Shown: positions 45,349 to 54,891 of the stretch, in pieces
Position numbering within the stretch: the first letter of the stretch is position 1
How the letters are laid out: each line of letters begins with the position of its first letter
Assembly: GCA_964393605.1 (NCBI GenBank)
Contig: CAYMUL010000009.1
Coordinates: 1-64,000, forward strand
Source: CAYMUL01 sp964393605
GTDB taxonomy: Bacteria; Bacteroidota; Ignavibacteria; Ignavibacteriales; Ignavibacteriaceae
Length of the DNA stretch: 64,000 nucleotides
Direction: 5' to 3'
Translations under genes and position numbers: made by a program
Notes under the pieces: generated by a model
What the model was told of the DNA's origin: nothing
The model's database searches: none
What the model saw: the letters and a program-made list of their open reading frames with translations, nothing else

Positions 45349-45930
45349 TTGAAAAGAATAATTAAAACAAATAACGGTTACAGACGAATGAAAGAGTTGC
45401 GCGAGGAGGGTATTCATCCGCGCAATGTAGCCAAAGCAGTTTCCGATGGTAGTCTTGAAAAAATTAAGCGCGGACTCTACAAAATCAAAAGTCATTCATG
45501 GGATGAACATTCCGACTTTGCGGATGTTTGCCATGCGAGTAGAAAAGCTGTGATCTGTCTTAGCTCGGCGGCATCTTATCACGATTTGACAACGTTTAAT
45601 CCGACTAAAATATCCGTCGCTGTACCTCACAACACTCCAGGTTTTAAACTTGAGTATCCTCCGATTCAAGTTTATTATTTCCCGCATAAATTTTACAGAA
45701 CCGGATTGATGACTCTTAAAACAAAAAGTGGACTGGTTCAAATCTATGACCCTGAAAAAACTATTTGCGATCTATTCCGATATCGAAAAAAATTGGGCGA
45801 CGATATATTTATTGAGTCAATCAAAAATTATTTGAGAAATAGAAAGAAGGACATCAACAAACTTTTTGAATGCGCAACTCTCCTTGGCGTGAAGGAAAAA
45901 ATATTTCCATATGTAAAAGCGCTTGTCTGA
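45349..45930 (+). CDS. AbiEi-type antitoxin/transcriptional regulator
   Basis: A 193-residue protein of the AbiEi family (type IV antitoxin of AbiE). The N-terminal winged helix-turn-helix (RRMKELREEGIHPRNVAKAV) is followed by GLYKI, ICLSSAASYHDLT and YDPEKTICDLFRYRKKLG, which are AbiEi-type landmarks. The start is TTG; the first in-frame ATG is thirteen codons later and would cut into the winged helix. It precedes the AbiEii toxin by two bases. The antitoxin usually represses the operon by binding its inverted repeats. Confidence 0.85.
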   Translation: MKRIIKTNNGYRRMKELREEGIHPRNVAKAVSDGSLEKIKRGLYKIKSHSWDEHSDFADVCHASRKAVICLSSAASYHDLTTFNPTKISVAVPHNTPGFKLEYPPIQVYYFPHKFYRTGLMTLKTKSGLVQIYDPEKTICDLFRYRKKLGDDIFIESIKNYLRNRKKDINKLFECATLLGVKEKIFPYVKALV

Positions 45931-45932
45931 AA

Positions 45933-46834
45933 ATGACAAAAAAGGAAATAAAAAATATTGCCGAATCTGTAAAAGAAAAACTTCGTAACTACGCGCGTGA
46001 AAATTCAATTCTATTCAATTCTGTTCTTCTACAATATGTTCAAGAAAGATTTTTATACAGAATATCGAAATCAGCGTATGCAAATAATTTTATTCTGAAA
46101 AGTGCGCTACTATTCCTCGTTCAAGATATCAGCAGATTCCGCCCAACGAAAGACATTGACTTACTGGGGAGATCCATCACAAGCACCACCGAAACACTTA
46201 AAGATATTTTTTTTACAAAATAGCCGAGATAAAATTTGAGGATGGCTTACACTTCGAAGCGCATTCTGTTGTCGTAGAACAAATCAGAGAACACCAGGAA
46301 TATCACGGCATAAGAATTAAATTACTTGCAAAACTTGGAACGATAAAACAACGGTTACAAATAGATGTAGGATTTGGTGATGTTATTTTTCTCGATGATA
46401 ATACAATAGAATATCCGACTATACTTGAATTTGATGCACCGCGACTTAAAGTCTACTCTCTCGAAACTTCAATCGCCGAAAAATTTGAAGCAATTGTAAC
46501 CCTTGGCATTGCAACAAGTAGAATGAAAGATTTTTATGACATTTATTTTCTCGCATCAAATAAAGAATTTGAACTTCTGAAAATGCGAAACGCCTTGATT
46601 CGTACTTTTGAGAACAGACATACATCAATCGATAAAATTCAAATCGTTTTGAATGATAAGTTTAAGAGAGATGGAAATCTCAAAAATCTTTGGACTGCAT
46701 TCATTGATAAACACTCGCTGAAAATGAATTTAAACTTTTATGCGATTGTTTCTAAAATCATTGAATTCATTGAACCGGTTTTGAATTTTGAGAAAAACAA
46801 AAAATGGAATAAAAATAATTGGAGATGGGAGTAA
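45933..46834 (+). pseudogene. AbiEii-type nucleotidyltransferase toxin, frameshifted
   Basis: The N-terminal 96 codons (from ATG 45933) and the C-terminal 200 codons are both AbiEii-like: LLQYVQERFLYRISKSAYANNF, RFRPTKDIDLLG (the nucleotidyltransferase GS..D.D region), then FEDGLHFEAHSV, LQIDVGFGDV, YSLETSIAEKFEAIVTLG, MKDFYDIYFLA. They are out of frame at an eight-T run (46207-46214), leading to a stop at 46223. One extra T or two fewer T would join them (LKDIFFYKIAEIKFEDG or LKDIFYKIAEIKF). AbiEii toxins transfer nucleotides to tRNA or other targets. The homopolymer may be a phase switch, decay or a base-calling error. Confidence 0.82.
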
Positions 46835-46902
46835 TTAGAAAACCGAAACAGCGTTAACTTCTCTTATTACTGCTTCTCGACAAAGTATTTTTTTCTCATA
46901 AT

Positions 46903-46942
46903 ATTTTTTCACTCCATCTTGCAAGTAAAGTTAAGAAAAAAA
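46903..46942. repeat. Right copy of 40-bp direct repeat bounding the AbiE cassette
   Basis: The match to 45185-45224 includes a decayed version of the first codons of the AAC(3)-like gene (ATGGAGTGAAAAAAT instead of ATGGAAAGAAAAAAT). It lies 36 bases before the type III Mod start. The 1718-bp spacing holds the entire AbiE module. Confidence 0.75.
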
Positions 46943-46977
46943 GTAAATTTGTATTATTAAAATTCAAAGAAACAGAA

Positions 46978-48936
46978 ATGAAGCTATACGAAACTTTAGA
47001 GCAACAACTTAAGAAAGAACCCAACTTTGTTTCAGACAACGGCGAACTGAAAAAGTGGGTGGTCCTGAATAAAGCACAAAATTATGATGAAGAACTAATT
47101 GAACTGCTTCTTCATAATGAAATTTTGAGGGAAAAATTTTTTAAAACCGTGAACATCGCAAAGGGTAAATCTGTTACTCTCTTTAACCAAAATTTATTTG
47201 TGCAGTTCATGGAGCAAAAAAATTACCTTAACGACAGCTACACCCAATATAAAAACAAAGTTGGATTGACAATTGACGGTAAATACCTGAAGCAACGCAA
47301 CGAAGTAGCTTTAGTATGGCCATTTAAAGACTGTATTTTGGAAGGCGGACAAAGCCGTGAAGAAGACAAACGAGAAGAAATTTTCTTCAACGAAATTTTA
47401 GCGCAAGACGAAATTACCCAACTCTTAGAACCAAAAGTTTTAGCCAACGCAAAGCGGATAAGCTCAAAAGGTGAAAAACCACTTGACCAATTTAGCCGAA
47501 ACGAAAACGGCACGATAACCGACAACCTGATTATTAAAGGAAACAACCTTTTAGCCTTGCATACACTTAAAGAAGAATTTGCTGGTAAAGTAAAACTGAT
47601 TTATATAGACCCGCCTTATAATACCAAAGGAGACGCAAATACTTTCTTATACAACAATACATTTAATCATTCTACTTGGCTTTCATTTATGAAGAATCGC
47701 CTTGATGTTTCAAGGATTTTGATGCGAAACGATGGAGTAATCGCCATTGCTATTGATGATGAAGAATATGCTCATTTAAAAGTCCTATGTGATGAAGTAT
47801 TTGGACGTGATAATTTTATGGGTTCATTGATTGTGCAAATCAAACCAAGTGGAAGAACAACAGATGCCTACTTTGCTACTTGCCACGAATATGTTCTTTT
47901 CTACTCAAAAAATCAGGACAAACCTGAAATGAACTTTTTCCCACTTTCAGAAGAACAAAAAAGTAAATACAAGGAAGGGGAAGGTGATGCCACATACAAA
48001 TGGAGAGATTTTTTAAGAACAGGCGGATATTCTACACCTGAAGAAAGACCCAATTCATATTATCCAATATTTTTCAACCCAAAGTCAAAAGAAATCTCAT
48101 TAGAGAATAAGGGAAATGATTTTGTTGAAATTTTGCCGTTAGATTCAACAGGCAAAAAAAGAGTTTGGAGAAAAACACCAAATTCATTTCAAAAGCATCT
48201 TGAAGCAAATGAAATAAAAGTTTCCAAAAGAGATGATGGAAGTTTTAAGGTGCAACTTATTGATAGAATAAAAGATGGAGTTAGACCAAAAACAATGTGG
48301 ACAGATAGCAGATATGACGCTTCTTCACACGGAACAAAACCTTTGAAAAAACTATTTGATAGTGAAAAAGTGTTCAGTTTTCCTAAATCTCTTTATGCTG
48401 TCAAAGATGTGATTTCATTGTTTACGGAAAATGGCGGTGATGATATTGTCCTTGACTTCTTCGGTGGAAGTGGGACTACAGGACACGCAGTATTAGAACT
48501 GAATAGAGAAGATGATGGGAATAGGTCGTTTATACTTTGCGAGCAACTTTCATATGCTAAGGATGTAACAGCAAAGAGAATTGAAAAAGTAATTGACGAT
48601 AACGAACAAGAGAATTTCATTTATCTCGAACTCAAAAAATATAATCAAACTTTTATTGAGCAGATTGAAGAAGCAAAAGACACAAAGGCACTTTTGCAAA
48701 TTTGGGAACAAATGAAAGCCAAAGCTTTCTTCAAGTACAGCATAGATTTGCAGGAATTTGACAAAAGCATTGACACGTTCAAGCAATTTACCATAGAGAT
48801 GCAGAAACAAACTCTCGTAAAACTATTGGACAAAAACCAATTGTATGTAAATCTTTCTTCGCTCAATGATGCTGACTTTGCCTGCACCGAGGAAGAAAAA
48901 CATCTGAACCACGATTTTTACAAGATGAAAAGATGA
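46978..48936 (+). CDS. Type III restriction-modification methyltransferase (Mod)
   Basis: A 652-residue DNA methyltransferase (beta class, N6-adenine or N4-cytosine). The catalytic motif DPPY is at 211-214 and the SAM-binding motif FFGGSGTTGHAV at about 494-504; the order (catalytic before SAM motif) is the beta class. Residues about 300-450 contain the target recognition part (YVLFYSKN, KWRDFLRTGGY). It is the first gene of a four-gene operon (Mod, GxxExxY, Bro-N, Res) with overlaps of 4, 8 and 1 bases. Specificity is not predictable. Its codon use seems plainer than that of the neighbouring core genes, suggesting acquisition. Confidence 0.92.
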   Translation: MKLYETLEQQLKKEPNFVSDNGELKKWVVLNKAQNYDEELIELLLHNEILREKFFKTVNIAKGKSVTLFNQNLFVQFMEQKNYLNDSYTQYKNKVGLTIDGKYLKQRNEVALVWPFKDCILEGGQSREEDKREEIFFNEILAQDEITQLLEPKVLANAKRISSKGEKPLDQFSRNENGTITDNLIIKGNNLLALHTLKEEFAGKVKLIYIDPPYNTKGDANTFLYNNTFNHSTWLSFMKNRLDVSRILMRNDGVIAIAIDDEEYAHLKVLCDEVFGRDNFMGSLIVQIKPSGRTTDAYFATCHEYVLFYSKNQDKPEMNFFPLSEEQKSKYKEGEGDATYKWRDFLRTGGYSTPEERPNSYYPIFFNPKSKEISLENKGNDFVEILPLDSTGKKRVWRKTPNSFQKHLEANEIKVSKRDDGSFKVQLIDRIKDGVRPKTMWTDSRYDASSHGTKPLKKLFDSEKVFSFPKSLYAVKDVISLFTENGGDDIVLDFFGGSGTTGHAVLELNREDDGNRSFILCEQLSYAKDVTAKRIEKVIDDNEQENFIYLELKKYNQTFIEQIEEAKDTKALLQIWEQMKAKAFFKYSIDLQEFDKSIDTFKQFTIEMQKQTLVKLLDKNQLYVNLSSLNDADFACTEEEKHLNHDFYKMKR

Positions 48937-49394
48937 CCAGGATGGAATTGAAATACTTAACTAAAGAAGAACAGGATAAAATTACTCATAGGATAATCGG
49001 ATGTGCAATGGAAGTTCATAATACGATTGGCAATGGCTTTCAAGAAGTAATTTACCAACGATGTTTATCAATTGAGTTACATGAAAAAAATATTGAACAC
49101 CAAAGAGAAGTTGAGATGCCTATTTTTTATAAGGGGCATGATGTGGGGTTGCGAAGAGCAGATTTTTTAGTGATGGGTGAAATTATGGTTGAGTTGAAAG
49201 CTATAATTGATTTGGAAGATGTGCATTTGGCTCAGGCAATGAATTATTTAGAAGCTTATAATTTACCTACAGGTTTGCTTATCAATTTTGGAGCAAAGAG
49301 CCTTCAATTCAAAAGGCTTTTCAATAAATCTTGGCAATCCAAAAATCTTTCTAATCACGGTTCAGACAATTTAAAGAGGTTGACAAATGGATAA
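48933..49394 (+). CDS. GxxExxY protein, PD-(D/E)XK-like
   Basis: A 153-residue member of the GxxExxY family (GFQEVIY at residues 35-41, with the conserved IIGCAMEVHNTIGNG before it). The family is considered PD-(D/E)XK-like: here Asp77 (RADF) and Glu87-Lys89 (VELKA) would form the nuclease-like triad. Function is unproven. It overlaps the Mod stop by ATGA (4 bases) and the Bro-N start by 8 bases, so it belongs to the R-M operon. A second ATG three codons in is an alternative start. Confidence 0.85.
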   Translation: MTRMELKYLTKEEQDKITHRIIGCAMEVHNTIGNGFQEVIYQRCLSIELHEKNIEHQREVEMPIFYKGHDVGLRRADFLVMGEIMVELKAIIDLEDVHLAQAMNYLEAYNLPTGLLINFGAKSLQFKRLFNKSWQSKNLSNHGSDNLKRLTNG

Positions 49395-50223
49395 TAAAAC
49401 AGCCATAAAAATATTTGAGGAAAAAAAAGTTAGAACCGCTTGGAATGACGTTGAAGAAAAATGGTATTTTTCAGTCGTAGATGTATTACAAATATTAACT
49501 GATAGTGTAGATGTTGCAGCTTATTGGCGTAAACTGAAACAACGCCTTAAAACTGAAGAAAATGAAACCGTGACAAATCTTCACGGTTTGAAAATGTTGG
49601 CTGCCGATGGGAAAATGAGAAAAACAGATGTTGCTGATACAGAACAATTATTTCGTTTAATTCAAAGCGTACCATCTCCAAAGGCAGAACCGTTTAAATT
49701 ATGGATTGCCAGGGTAGCCCGTGAACGCATAGATGAGATAGAAGACCCGGAGATAGGAATAGATAGGATAATGGAGACTTATCTTAAAAAAGGGTACAGC
49801 AAAGAATGGATAAACCAACGGCTTAAAAGCATAGAGGTCCGCAAAGAACTTACCGATGAATGGGAAAACCGAGGCGTACAAAAAGGTCAAGAATACGCTA
49901 TACTTACAGATGAAATTAGTAAAGCGTGGAGTGGTTTTTCCGTAAAACAATACAAGAATTTCAAAAACTTAAAAAAGGAAAATTTGCGAGATAATATGAC
50001 CAATTTAGAATTGGTACTTAACATGTTAGCAGAAGCCACTACTACCGAAATAAGCAAAGAAAAGAAACCCAAAAGTTTTACAGAAAATAAAAATATTGCC
50101 AAACAAGGTGGTACTATAGCCGGCAATACAAGAAAAGAAATAGAGGAAAAAACAGGAAAAAAGGTAGTGAGCAAGCTTACAGCAAAACAAATATTACCTA
50201 AAAAAAGTAAAGAATTAGAGTAA
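49387..50223 (+). CDS. Bro-N/DinD-like protein in the R-M operon
   Basis: A 278-residue protein. Residues about 1-110 are a Bro-N domain (KVRTAWNDVEEKWYFSVVDV, YWRKLKQRL, AEPFKLWIARVARERI), as in phage antirepressors and BRO proteins. The rest resembles the DinD-type extension (YAILTDEISKAWSGFSVKQY, ENLRDNMTNLELVLNMLAEA, GGTIAGNTRKEIEEKTGKKV). DinD inhibits RecA filaments in E. coli; whether this protein does so is unknown. It overlaps GxxExxY by 8 bases and the Res start by 1 (TAATG). It could regulate the restriction subunit. Confidence 0.82.
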   Translation: MDNKTAIKIFEEKKVRTAWNDVEEKWYFSVVDVLQILTDSVDVAAYWRKLKQRLKTEENETVTNLHGLKMLAADGKMRKTDVADTEQLFRLIQSVPSPKAEPFKLWIARVARERIDEIEDPEIGIDRIMETYLKKGYSKEWINQRLKSIEVRKELTDEWENRGVQKGQEYAILTDEISKAWSGFSVKQYKNFKNLKKENLRDNMTNLELVLNMLAEATTTEISKEKKPKSFTENKNIAKQGGTIAGNTRKEIEEKTGKKVVSKLTAKQILPKKSKELE

Positions 50224-52796
50224 TGGCATTTCTACATGAAATATTTAATAATCCCTTTGCTAAAAAAACATTGGCAATGGTAGATGTTCCTAATTGGATC
50301 AACGATAATCTAAAGTTTACGCAAAGGCCTTATCAAGTTGAAGCATTCAAGCGATACATATACTTAGACCGGGAAAATTTAGAAGAAAAACCGAGAAAGC
50401 CTTATCACTTGCTTTACAATATGGCAACGGGAAGCGGAAAGACTTTGATAATGGCAGGTTTGATGCTGCACCTTTACCAAAAAGGCTATCGCAACTTTCT
50501 GTTTTTTGTGAACAGCAACAATATCATTCAAAAAACCAAAGACAATTTTCTCAATCCTCATGCTTCAAAATATTTGTTCAACGATAAAATAGTGATTGAT
50601 GGAAGGGAAGTGTTAATTAAGGAGATTGACAATTTTGAAGAAGCCGACAATCATAATATCAATTTGAAGTTCACAACCATTCAACAGCTTCATATCGACC
50701 TGAACAACACCAAAGAAAACAGCGTAACCTACGAAGACTTTAAGGATAAAAAATTGGTTTTGATTGCTGATGAAGCACATCATTTAGTCGCCGGTACTCG
50801 GAACGGTAACTTGTTTGGCAGTTGGGAAGATACTGTAAAAAGAATTCACGATTCCAATTTTGAAAATATCTTATTGGAATTTACGGCAACCATTGACACA
50901 GATATAGCAGCATTGGTTGAACATTATCAAGACAAAGTAATTTTCAAATACGATCTTGCCGAGTTCCGAAAAGACAAGTATTCTAAAGAAATAAACCTTA
51001 TTCGTTCACTGTATGACGAGCAAGACCGAATAATTCAGTCCTTGATTCTAAACTTGTATCGTCAGGAATTGGCAACTTCAAACAATATCAATTTGAAGCC
51101 CGTAATACTATTCAAAGCCAAAAAGACAATCAGGGAATCGGAACAGAACAAAGAGAACTTTCATAAACTGATTGATGATTTTTCGGAGATAATGGTAGAA
51201 AAAATTCAAAAAACTTCCACTGTTCAAATCGTTCAAAAGGCTTTCCGATTTTTTGAAACCAAAGGCATTTTAGCCAACGAGATTGTAAAACGAATTCAAG
51301 CCAATTTCAGATTTGAAAATTGCCTAAGTGCCAACAATGATGCAGAAGCCGAGCAAAACCAAATATTGCTCAACACATTGGAAGACGAAAACAATCCTAT
51401 CCGTGCGGTTTTTGCCGTTCAAAAACTGAATGAAGGTTGGGATGTGTTAAATCTTTTTGATATTGTTCGTCTTTATGAAGGAAGAGACAGCGATAATAAT
51501 CGACCGGGGAAAACTACACTTTCTGAAGCCCAGTTAATTGGTCGTGGTGCAAGATATTTTCCGTTTGTCTTAAAAGAAGGCGATGCCCTGAGCTTGTCGA
51601 AGGGACAAGACAAATTTATCCGAAAATTTGATGATGATTTTTCCAATGACTTAAAAACATTAGAAGAACTTTATTATCACACCAAAGAAGATAGCCGTTA
51701 CATTTCAGAATTGAAGAAAGCCCTTGTGGATTCGGGTATTTATGAAGATGATGATAACCTTGTAACCAAACAACTGACTTTAAAATTAGACTTTAAGGAA
51801 ACAGACTTTTACCGTGATGGTCGCGTTTTATTTAACAAGAAAATTCCAAAGAGTTTTGACAACATAAAATCGTTTGCCGATTTGGGGGTTATGAAAGTCA
51901 ACCACAGACACACACTTTCTTCAGGAGTTGGCAGAATGTCGAGTGCATTTTTTGAACTGGAAACTCCGGTTTCAAATGATGAAGTAATTAGGGCTAAGGA
52001 TGTTCCCCTAACAGAGATTCCGAAACAGATAATCCGATTCGCTCTAACTCAAAACCCGTTTTTCTATTTTAACAGTTTATCTCATTACTTTCCAAGTGTT
52101 AGTTCGCTTTCCAATTTTATTGACAGCAAAGACTATTTAGCAGGTTTGGAAATCACTTTTAGCGGAACCGCAAACCGATTGAAAGAAATTAATCATTTCG
52201 ACTATCTACAATCTTTGAACGGATTGTTGCAAAGAATTGAAGCGGACATAAAAAGCAATTCGACCGAATTCGAAGGTTCGGATTATATCTCTGATCGAAT
52301 ACATAACGTTTTCAGGGATAAAGAAATTCGTGTAAATAAATATGACGAAAGAGCAAATGGACAAGAAGAGTTAATTGCCAATGAACAATGGTATGTCTAC
52401 AATGCCAACTACGGCACTTGTGAAGAAAAGAAATTTGTAGAACTATTTGCAAGACGCTTTGAAACTCTAAAACAGAAATTTGATAATATTTACCTCATCA
52501 GAAACGAAAGAGAAATTAAAATCTTCGACAAACTCGGGCGAGCTTTTGAACCAGATTATTTATTGTTCTGCAAAGAGCGTAGTGGCGAGCAATTAACCTA
52601 TCAAGTGTTCATTGAACCGAAAGGAGTTTTTTTAACAGGAATTGATAAATGGAAAGAAGAATTTCTGGAGGAAATCAGAACTGAACAAAAGACGATTAAA
52701 ATTCATACGGACACTTATTTGATAACAGCCGTTCCTTTTTACAATTACAAAAACGAAAACGAATTTAAGACGATTTTAGAAAATACATTGAACTAA
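50223..52796 (+). CDS. Type III restriction endonuclease subunit (Res)
   Basis: An 857-residue helicase-nuclease that restricts unmodified DNA with Mod. The helicase has Walker A ATGSGKT (68-74), DEAH (183-186) and motif VI QLIGRGARYFPF. The C-terminal nuclease has the PD...ExK pattern (Asp778 in FEPDYLLF, Glu798 and Lys800 in IEPKG). A short insertion, GDALSLSKG, near residues 454-462 right after motif VI comes from the repeat at 51586-51604. Otherwise all motifs appear intact. Last gene of the operon. Confidence 0.92.
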   Translation: MAFLHEIFNNPFAKKTLAMVDVPNWINDNLKFTQRPYQVEAFKRYIYLDRENLEEKPRKPYHLLYNMATGSGKTLIMAGLMLHLYQKGYRNFLFFVNSNNIIQKTKDNFLNPHASKYLFNDKIVIDGREVLIKEIDNFEEADNHNINLKFTTIQQLHIDLNNTKENSVTYEDFKDKKLVLIADEAHHLVAGTRNGNLFGSWEDTVKRIHDSNFENILLEFTATIDTDIAALVEHYQDKVIFKYDLAEFRKDKYSKEINLIRSLYDEQDRIIQSLILNLYRQELATSNNINLKPVILFKAKKTIRESEQNKENFHKLIDDFSEIMVEKIQKTSTVQIVQKAFRFFETKGILANEIVKRIQANFRFENCLSANNDAEAEQNQILLNTLEDENNPIRAVFAVQKLNEGWDVLNLFDIVRLYEGRDSDNNRPGKTTLSEAQLIGRGARYFPFVLKEGDALSLSKGQDKFIRKFDDDFSNDLKTLEELYYHTKEDSRYISELKKALVDSGIYEDDDNLVTKQLTLKLDFKETDFYRDGRVLFNKKIPKSFDNIKSFADLGVMKVNHRHTLSSGVGRMSSAFFELETPVSNDEVIRAKDVPLTEIPKQIIRFALTQNPFFYFNSLSHYFPSVSSLSNFIDSKDYLAGLEITFSGTANRLKEINHFDYLQSLNGLLQRIEADIKSNSTEFEGSDYISDRIHNVFRDKEIRVNKYDERANGQEELIANEQWYVYNANYGTCEEKKFVELFARRFETLKQKFDNIYLIRNEREIKIFDKLGRAFEPDYLLFCKERSGEQLTYQVFIEPKGVFLTGIDKWKEEFLEEIRTEQKTIKIHTDTYLITAVPFYNYKNENEFKTILENTLN
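51586..51604. repeat. Short dispersed repeat inside Res
   Basis: CCCTGAGCTTGTCGAAGGG is read in frame as ALSLSKG just after helicase motif VI. From memory, this word (and its complement CCCTTCGACAAGCTCAGGG) is among the most common dispersed repeats in many bacterial genomes. It keeps the Res frame open. Confidence 0.7.
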
Positions 52797-52808
52797 TAGA
52801 TAAAAATT

Positions 52809-52848
52809 AAAAGAGTATCAAGCATACTTCCTTAATACTCTTTCTTTT
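52809..52848. terminator. Bidirectional terminator between Res and S9 peptidase
   Basis: AAAGAGTAT (52810-52818) pairs with ATACTCTTT (52835-52843) around a 16-base loop, then CTTTTCTT. Both converging genes end here. The long loop weakens the call. Confidence 0.5.
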
Positions 52849-52863
52849 CTTCTATGAAAAAAA

Positions 52864-54891
52864 TTAATCCATTGCGGGATACAAATCCGGCATCGAATCT
52901 TTCGGATGATTTTCTTTGAGATAATAATCAAACCACTCCATTGTGCGGTAGAGATAATCATAACGCGAAGTATTTTTTCTGTTGCCGTGTCCTTCGCCGG
53001 GATAATAAATTAATCTTACCGGAGCTTTGCCGTGAGTTTTTAGCGCGCGATATAGTTCCAAACTTTGCGCGGGAAACACGCGAGGATCATCTTTACCGTG
53101 AAGAATTAAAGTCGGAGTTTTACTTGTGTGTGCATATTTCACCGGACTTCTATCAAGATACAATCCAAAATTTTCGTGCGGCCAAATTCCCCAATGAACA
53201 TAATAATCTTCGTAAGGAATATCTGTTGTGAACGATTTAGAAATTTGATTCGATACACCGACAAAAGCTACAGCCGCGGCGAATCGATGTGTATAACGAG
53301 TTGCGCCCCATGCTGAAAAATATCCGCCGTAAGAACCGCCGCCGATTCCTACTTTGCTTTCATCAACCCAACCTTTTTTAATTAATGTATCTATTCCGTC
53401 AACAACATCTTCAAATTCGGAGCCGACAAGATCGCCGCGATCCATTTTAGAAAATTCTACCCCTCTGCTTGAACTTGCACGATAGTTCGGAGCGAAAAGA
53501 AAATAATCGCGCGACGCGGCAACCTGTCCCCACGTGCTATATCCCGTCATCCATCCGTTTGAAACGCAACCCTCGGGACCGCCATGGATATAGGCGATAA
53601 GCGGATAACGTTTTCCTTCCGTAAAGTTCAAAGGATAAATAAGTACTCCATCAATTCGCAAACCGTCACGTGCGTGATAAATATATTTTTCCTGTTTAGC
53701 AATTTTTCTCTCCGCCAAAAATTCATTGGTAGTTGTGAGTCTATTCAATTTTGCGGAAGGAATTTCCATCGTAAAAAGTTCGGAAGGATGTTCACGCGAG
53801 TTTCCAGAAAAAGCAATTTGCTTTTTATTCATCGTGAAAGAATTGAATACAACCGGCGTTCCTTCGTAAATGATTTTACTTTTTTCGTTTTCAATCTTTT
53901 GCATGTGTAAAGAAGTATTCACGCTTTCATCCGAAAGAAACAACATAGTTTTGTTATCAAACCATTTGACAAATTTTACTGAAAGCTCCATACCTTTAAC
54001 ATAATTGCGGAGTTCGTTGAATGGTTTTGGTGAATCGGTATCAACCACAAACAACGAGCCTGAAACGGGATCGGTAATATCGGACGCGGCAACTATTGCA
54101 AGATATTTACTTTCCGGCGACCATTGAACTTGCGTCAGCTTTCCCGGATTATCAACAATTTTTTTTCGTTCGCCACTCTCTGCATCCATTAAATAAATTC
54201 TTTTAAACATGTATGAATCATCAACAAGATTTTTATCTGCAATCACCGCGGCAATTTTTTTGTTATCCGGACTTAATTGAAAATCAAAAACCGAAACATC
54301 TTTCGTTAGTGCGGAAAGTTTTTTCGTTTTCAAGTTCAAAGAATAAAGTGTGATGTTGTCATATTCTTCTTCATAAACTTCCGTATCGAAACCTTTTTTC
54401 TTAAAAGAATTTTTCGCTTCTTCATTTCTTGGCTCGGAACTCGTAAAAAATATTTTTTCGCCGTCGGAAGAAAATTCATAATGACCGATTGAACGAGAAT
54501 GGTTTGTAACCGGTGATGCCGAACCGCCGTCAACTGCCATCGAATAAACTTGTGTTCCTTTCACATCTCCGAGATTTGAAAGAAAAGTAATGCGCTTAGA
54601 ATCGCCGCTCCATCCGAGTGAATAAATACTAACTTTACCTGCGATGAAAGGAGTAGATTCTTTCTTCTCCAAATTATAGAGATGAAGTTCGCGGTAATCT
54701 GAACCTGCACCATCCGAAATTGGTTTCGGAACAAGCATTGTATATGCAATAAATTTTCCGTCGGGGGAAATGCTCGATTCAATTACAAATTTGAGTTTGA
54801 AAACATCATCGATATTCATTCCCGCTTGCGAAAACAAAGGGGAAAGAAATAGAATGACGATTAAAATTGTTTTAGAAAGTTTGCGGTACAT
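52864..54891 (-). CDS. S9 family peptidase, second copy
   Basis: A 675-residue exported peptidase (signal TILIVILFLSPLFSQAG). It has an N-terminal beta-propeller (SPDGKFIAYTMLV, FLSNLGDVKGTQVYSM, SPDNKKIAAVIADK) and a catalytic domain with Ser520 in GGGSYGGY, Asp602 in GKDDPRV and His635 in GEGHGN. It is a paralogue of 26086-28128, not a duplicate; the propellers differ. It probably degrades short peptides in the periplasm together with the S46 enzyme upstream. Confidence 0.92.
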   Translation of the reverse strand: MYRKLSKTILIVILFLSPLFSQAGMNIDDVFKLKFVIESSISPDGKFIAYTMLVPKPISDGAGSDYRELHLYNLEKKESTPFIAGKVSIYSLGWSGDSKRITFLSNLGDVKGTQVYSMAVDGGSASPVTNHSRSIGHYEFSSDGEKIFFTSSEPRNEEAKNSFKKKGFDTEVYEEEYDNITLYSLNLKTKKLSALTKDVSVFDFQLSPDNKKIAAVIADKNLVDDSYMFKRIYLMDAESGERKKIVDNPGKLTQVQWSPESKYLAIVAASDITDPVSGSLFVVDTDSPKPFNELRNYVKGMELSVKFVKWFDNKTMLFLSDESVNTSLHMQKIENEKSKIIYEGTPVVFNSFTMNKKQIAFSGNSREHPSELFTMEIPSAKLNRLTTTNEFLAERKIAKQEKYIYHARDGLRIDGVLIYPLNFTEGKRYPLIAYIHGGPEGCVSNGWMTGYSTWGQVAASRDYFLFAPNYRASSSRGVEFSKMDRGDLVGSEFEDVVDGIDTLIKKGWVDESKVGIGGGSYGGYFSAWGATRYTHRFAAAVAFVGVSNQISKSFTTDIPYEDYYVHWGIWPHENFGLYLDRSPVKYAHTSKTPTLILHGKDDPRVFPAQSLELYRALKTHGKAPVRLIYYPGEGHGNRKNTSRYDYLYRTMEWFDYYLKENHPKDSMPDLYPAMD

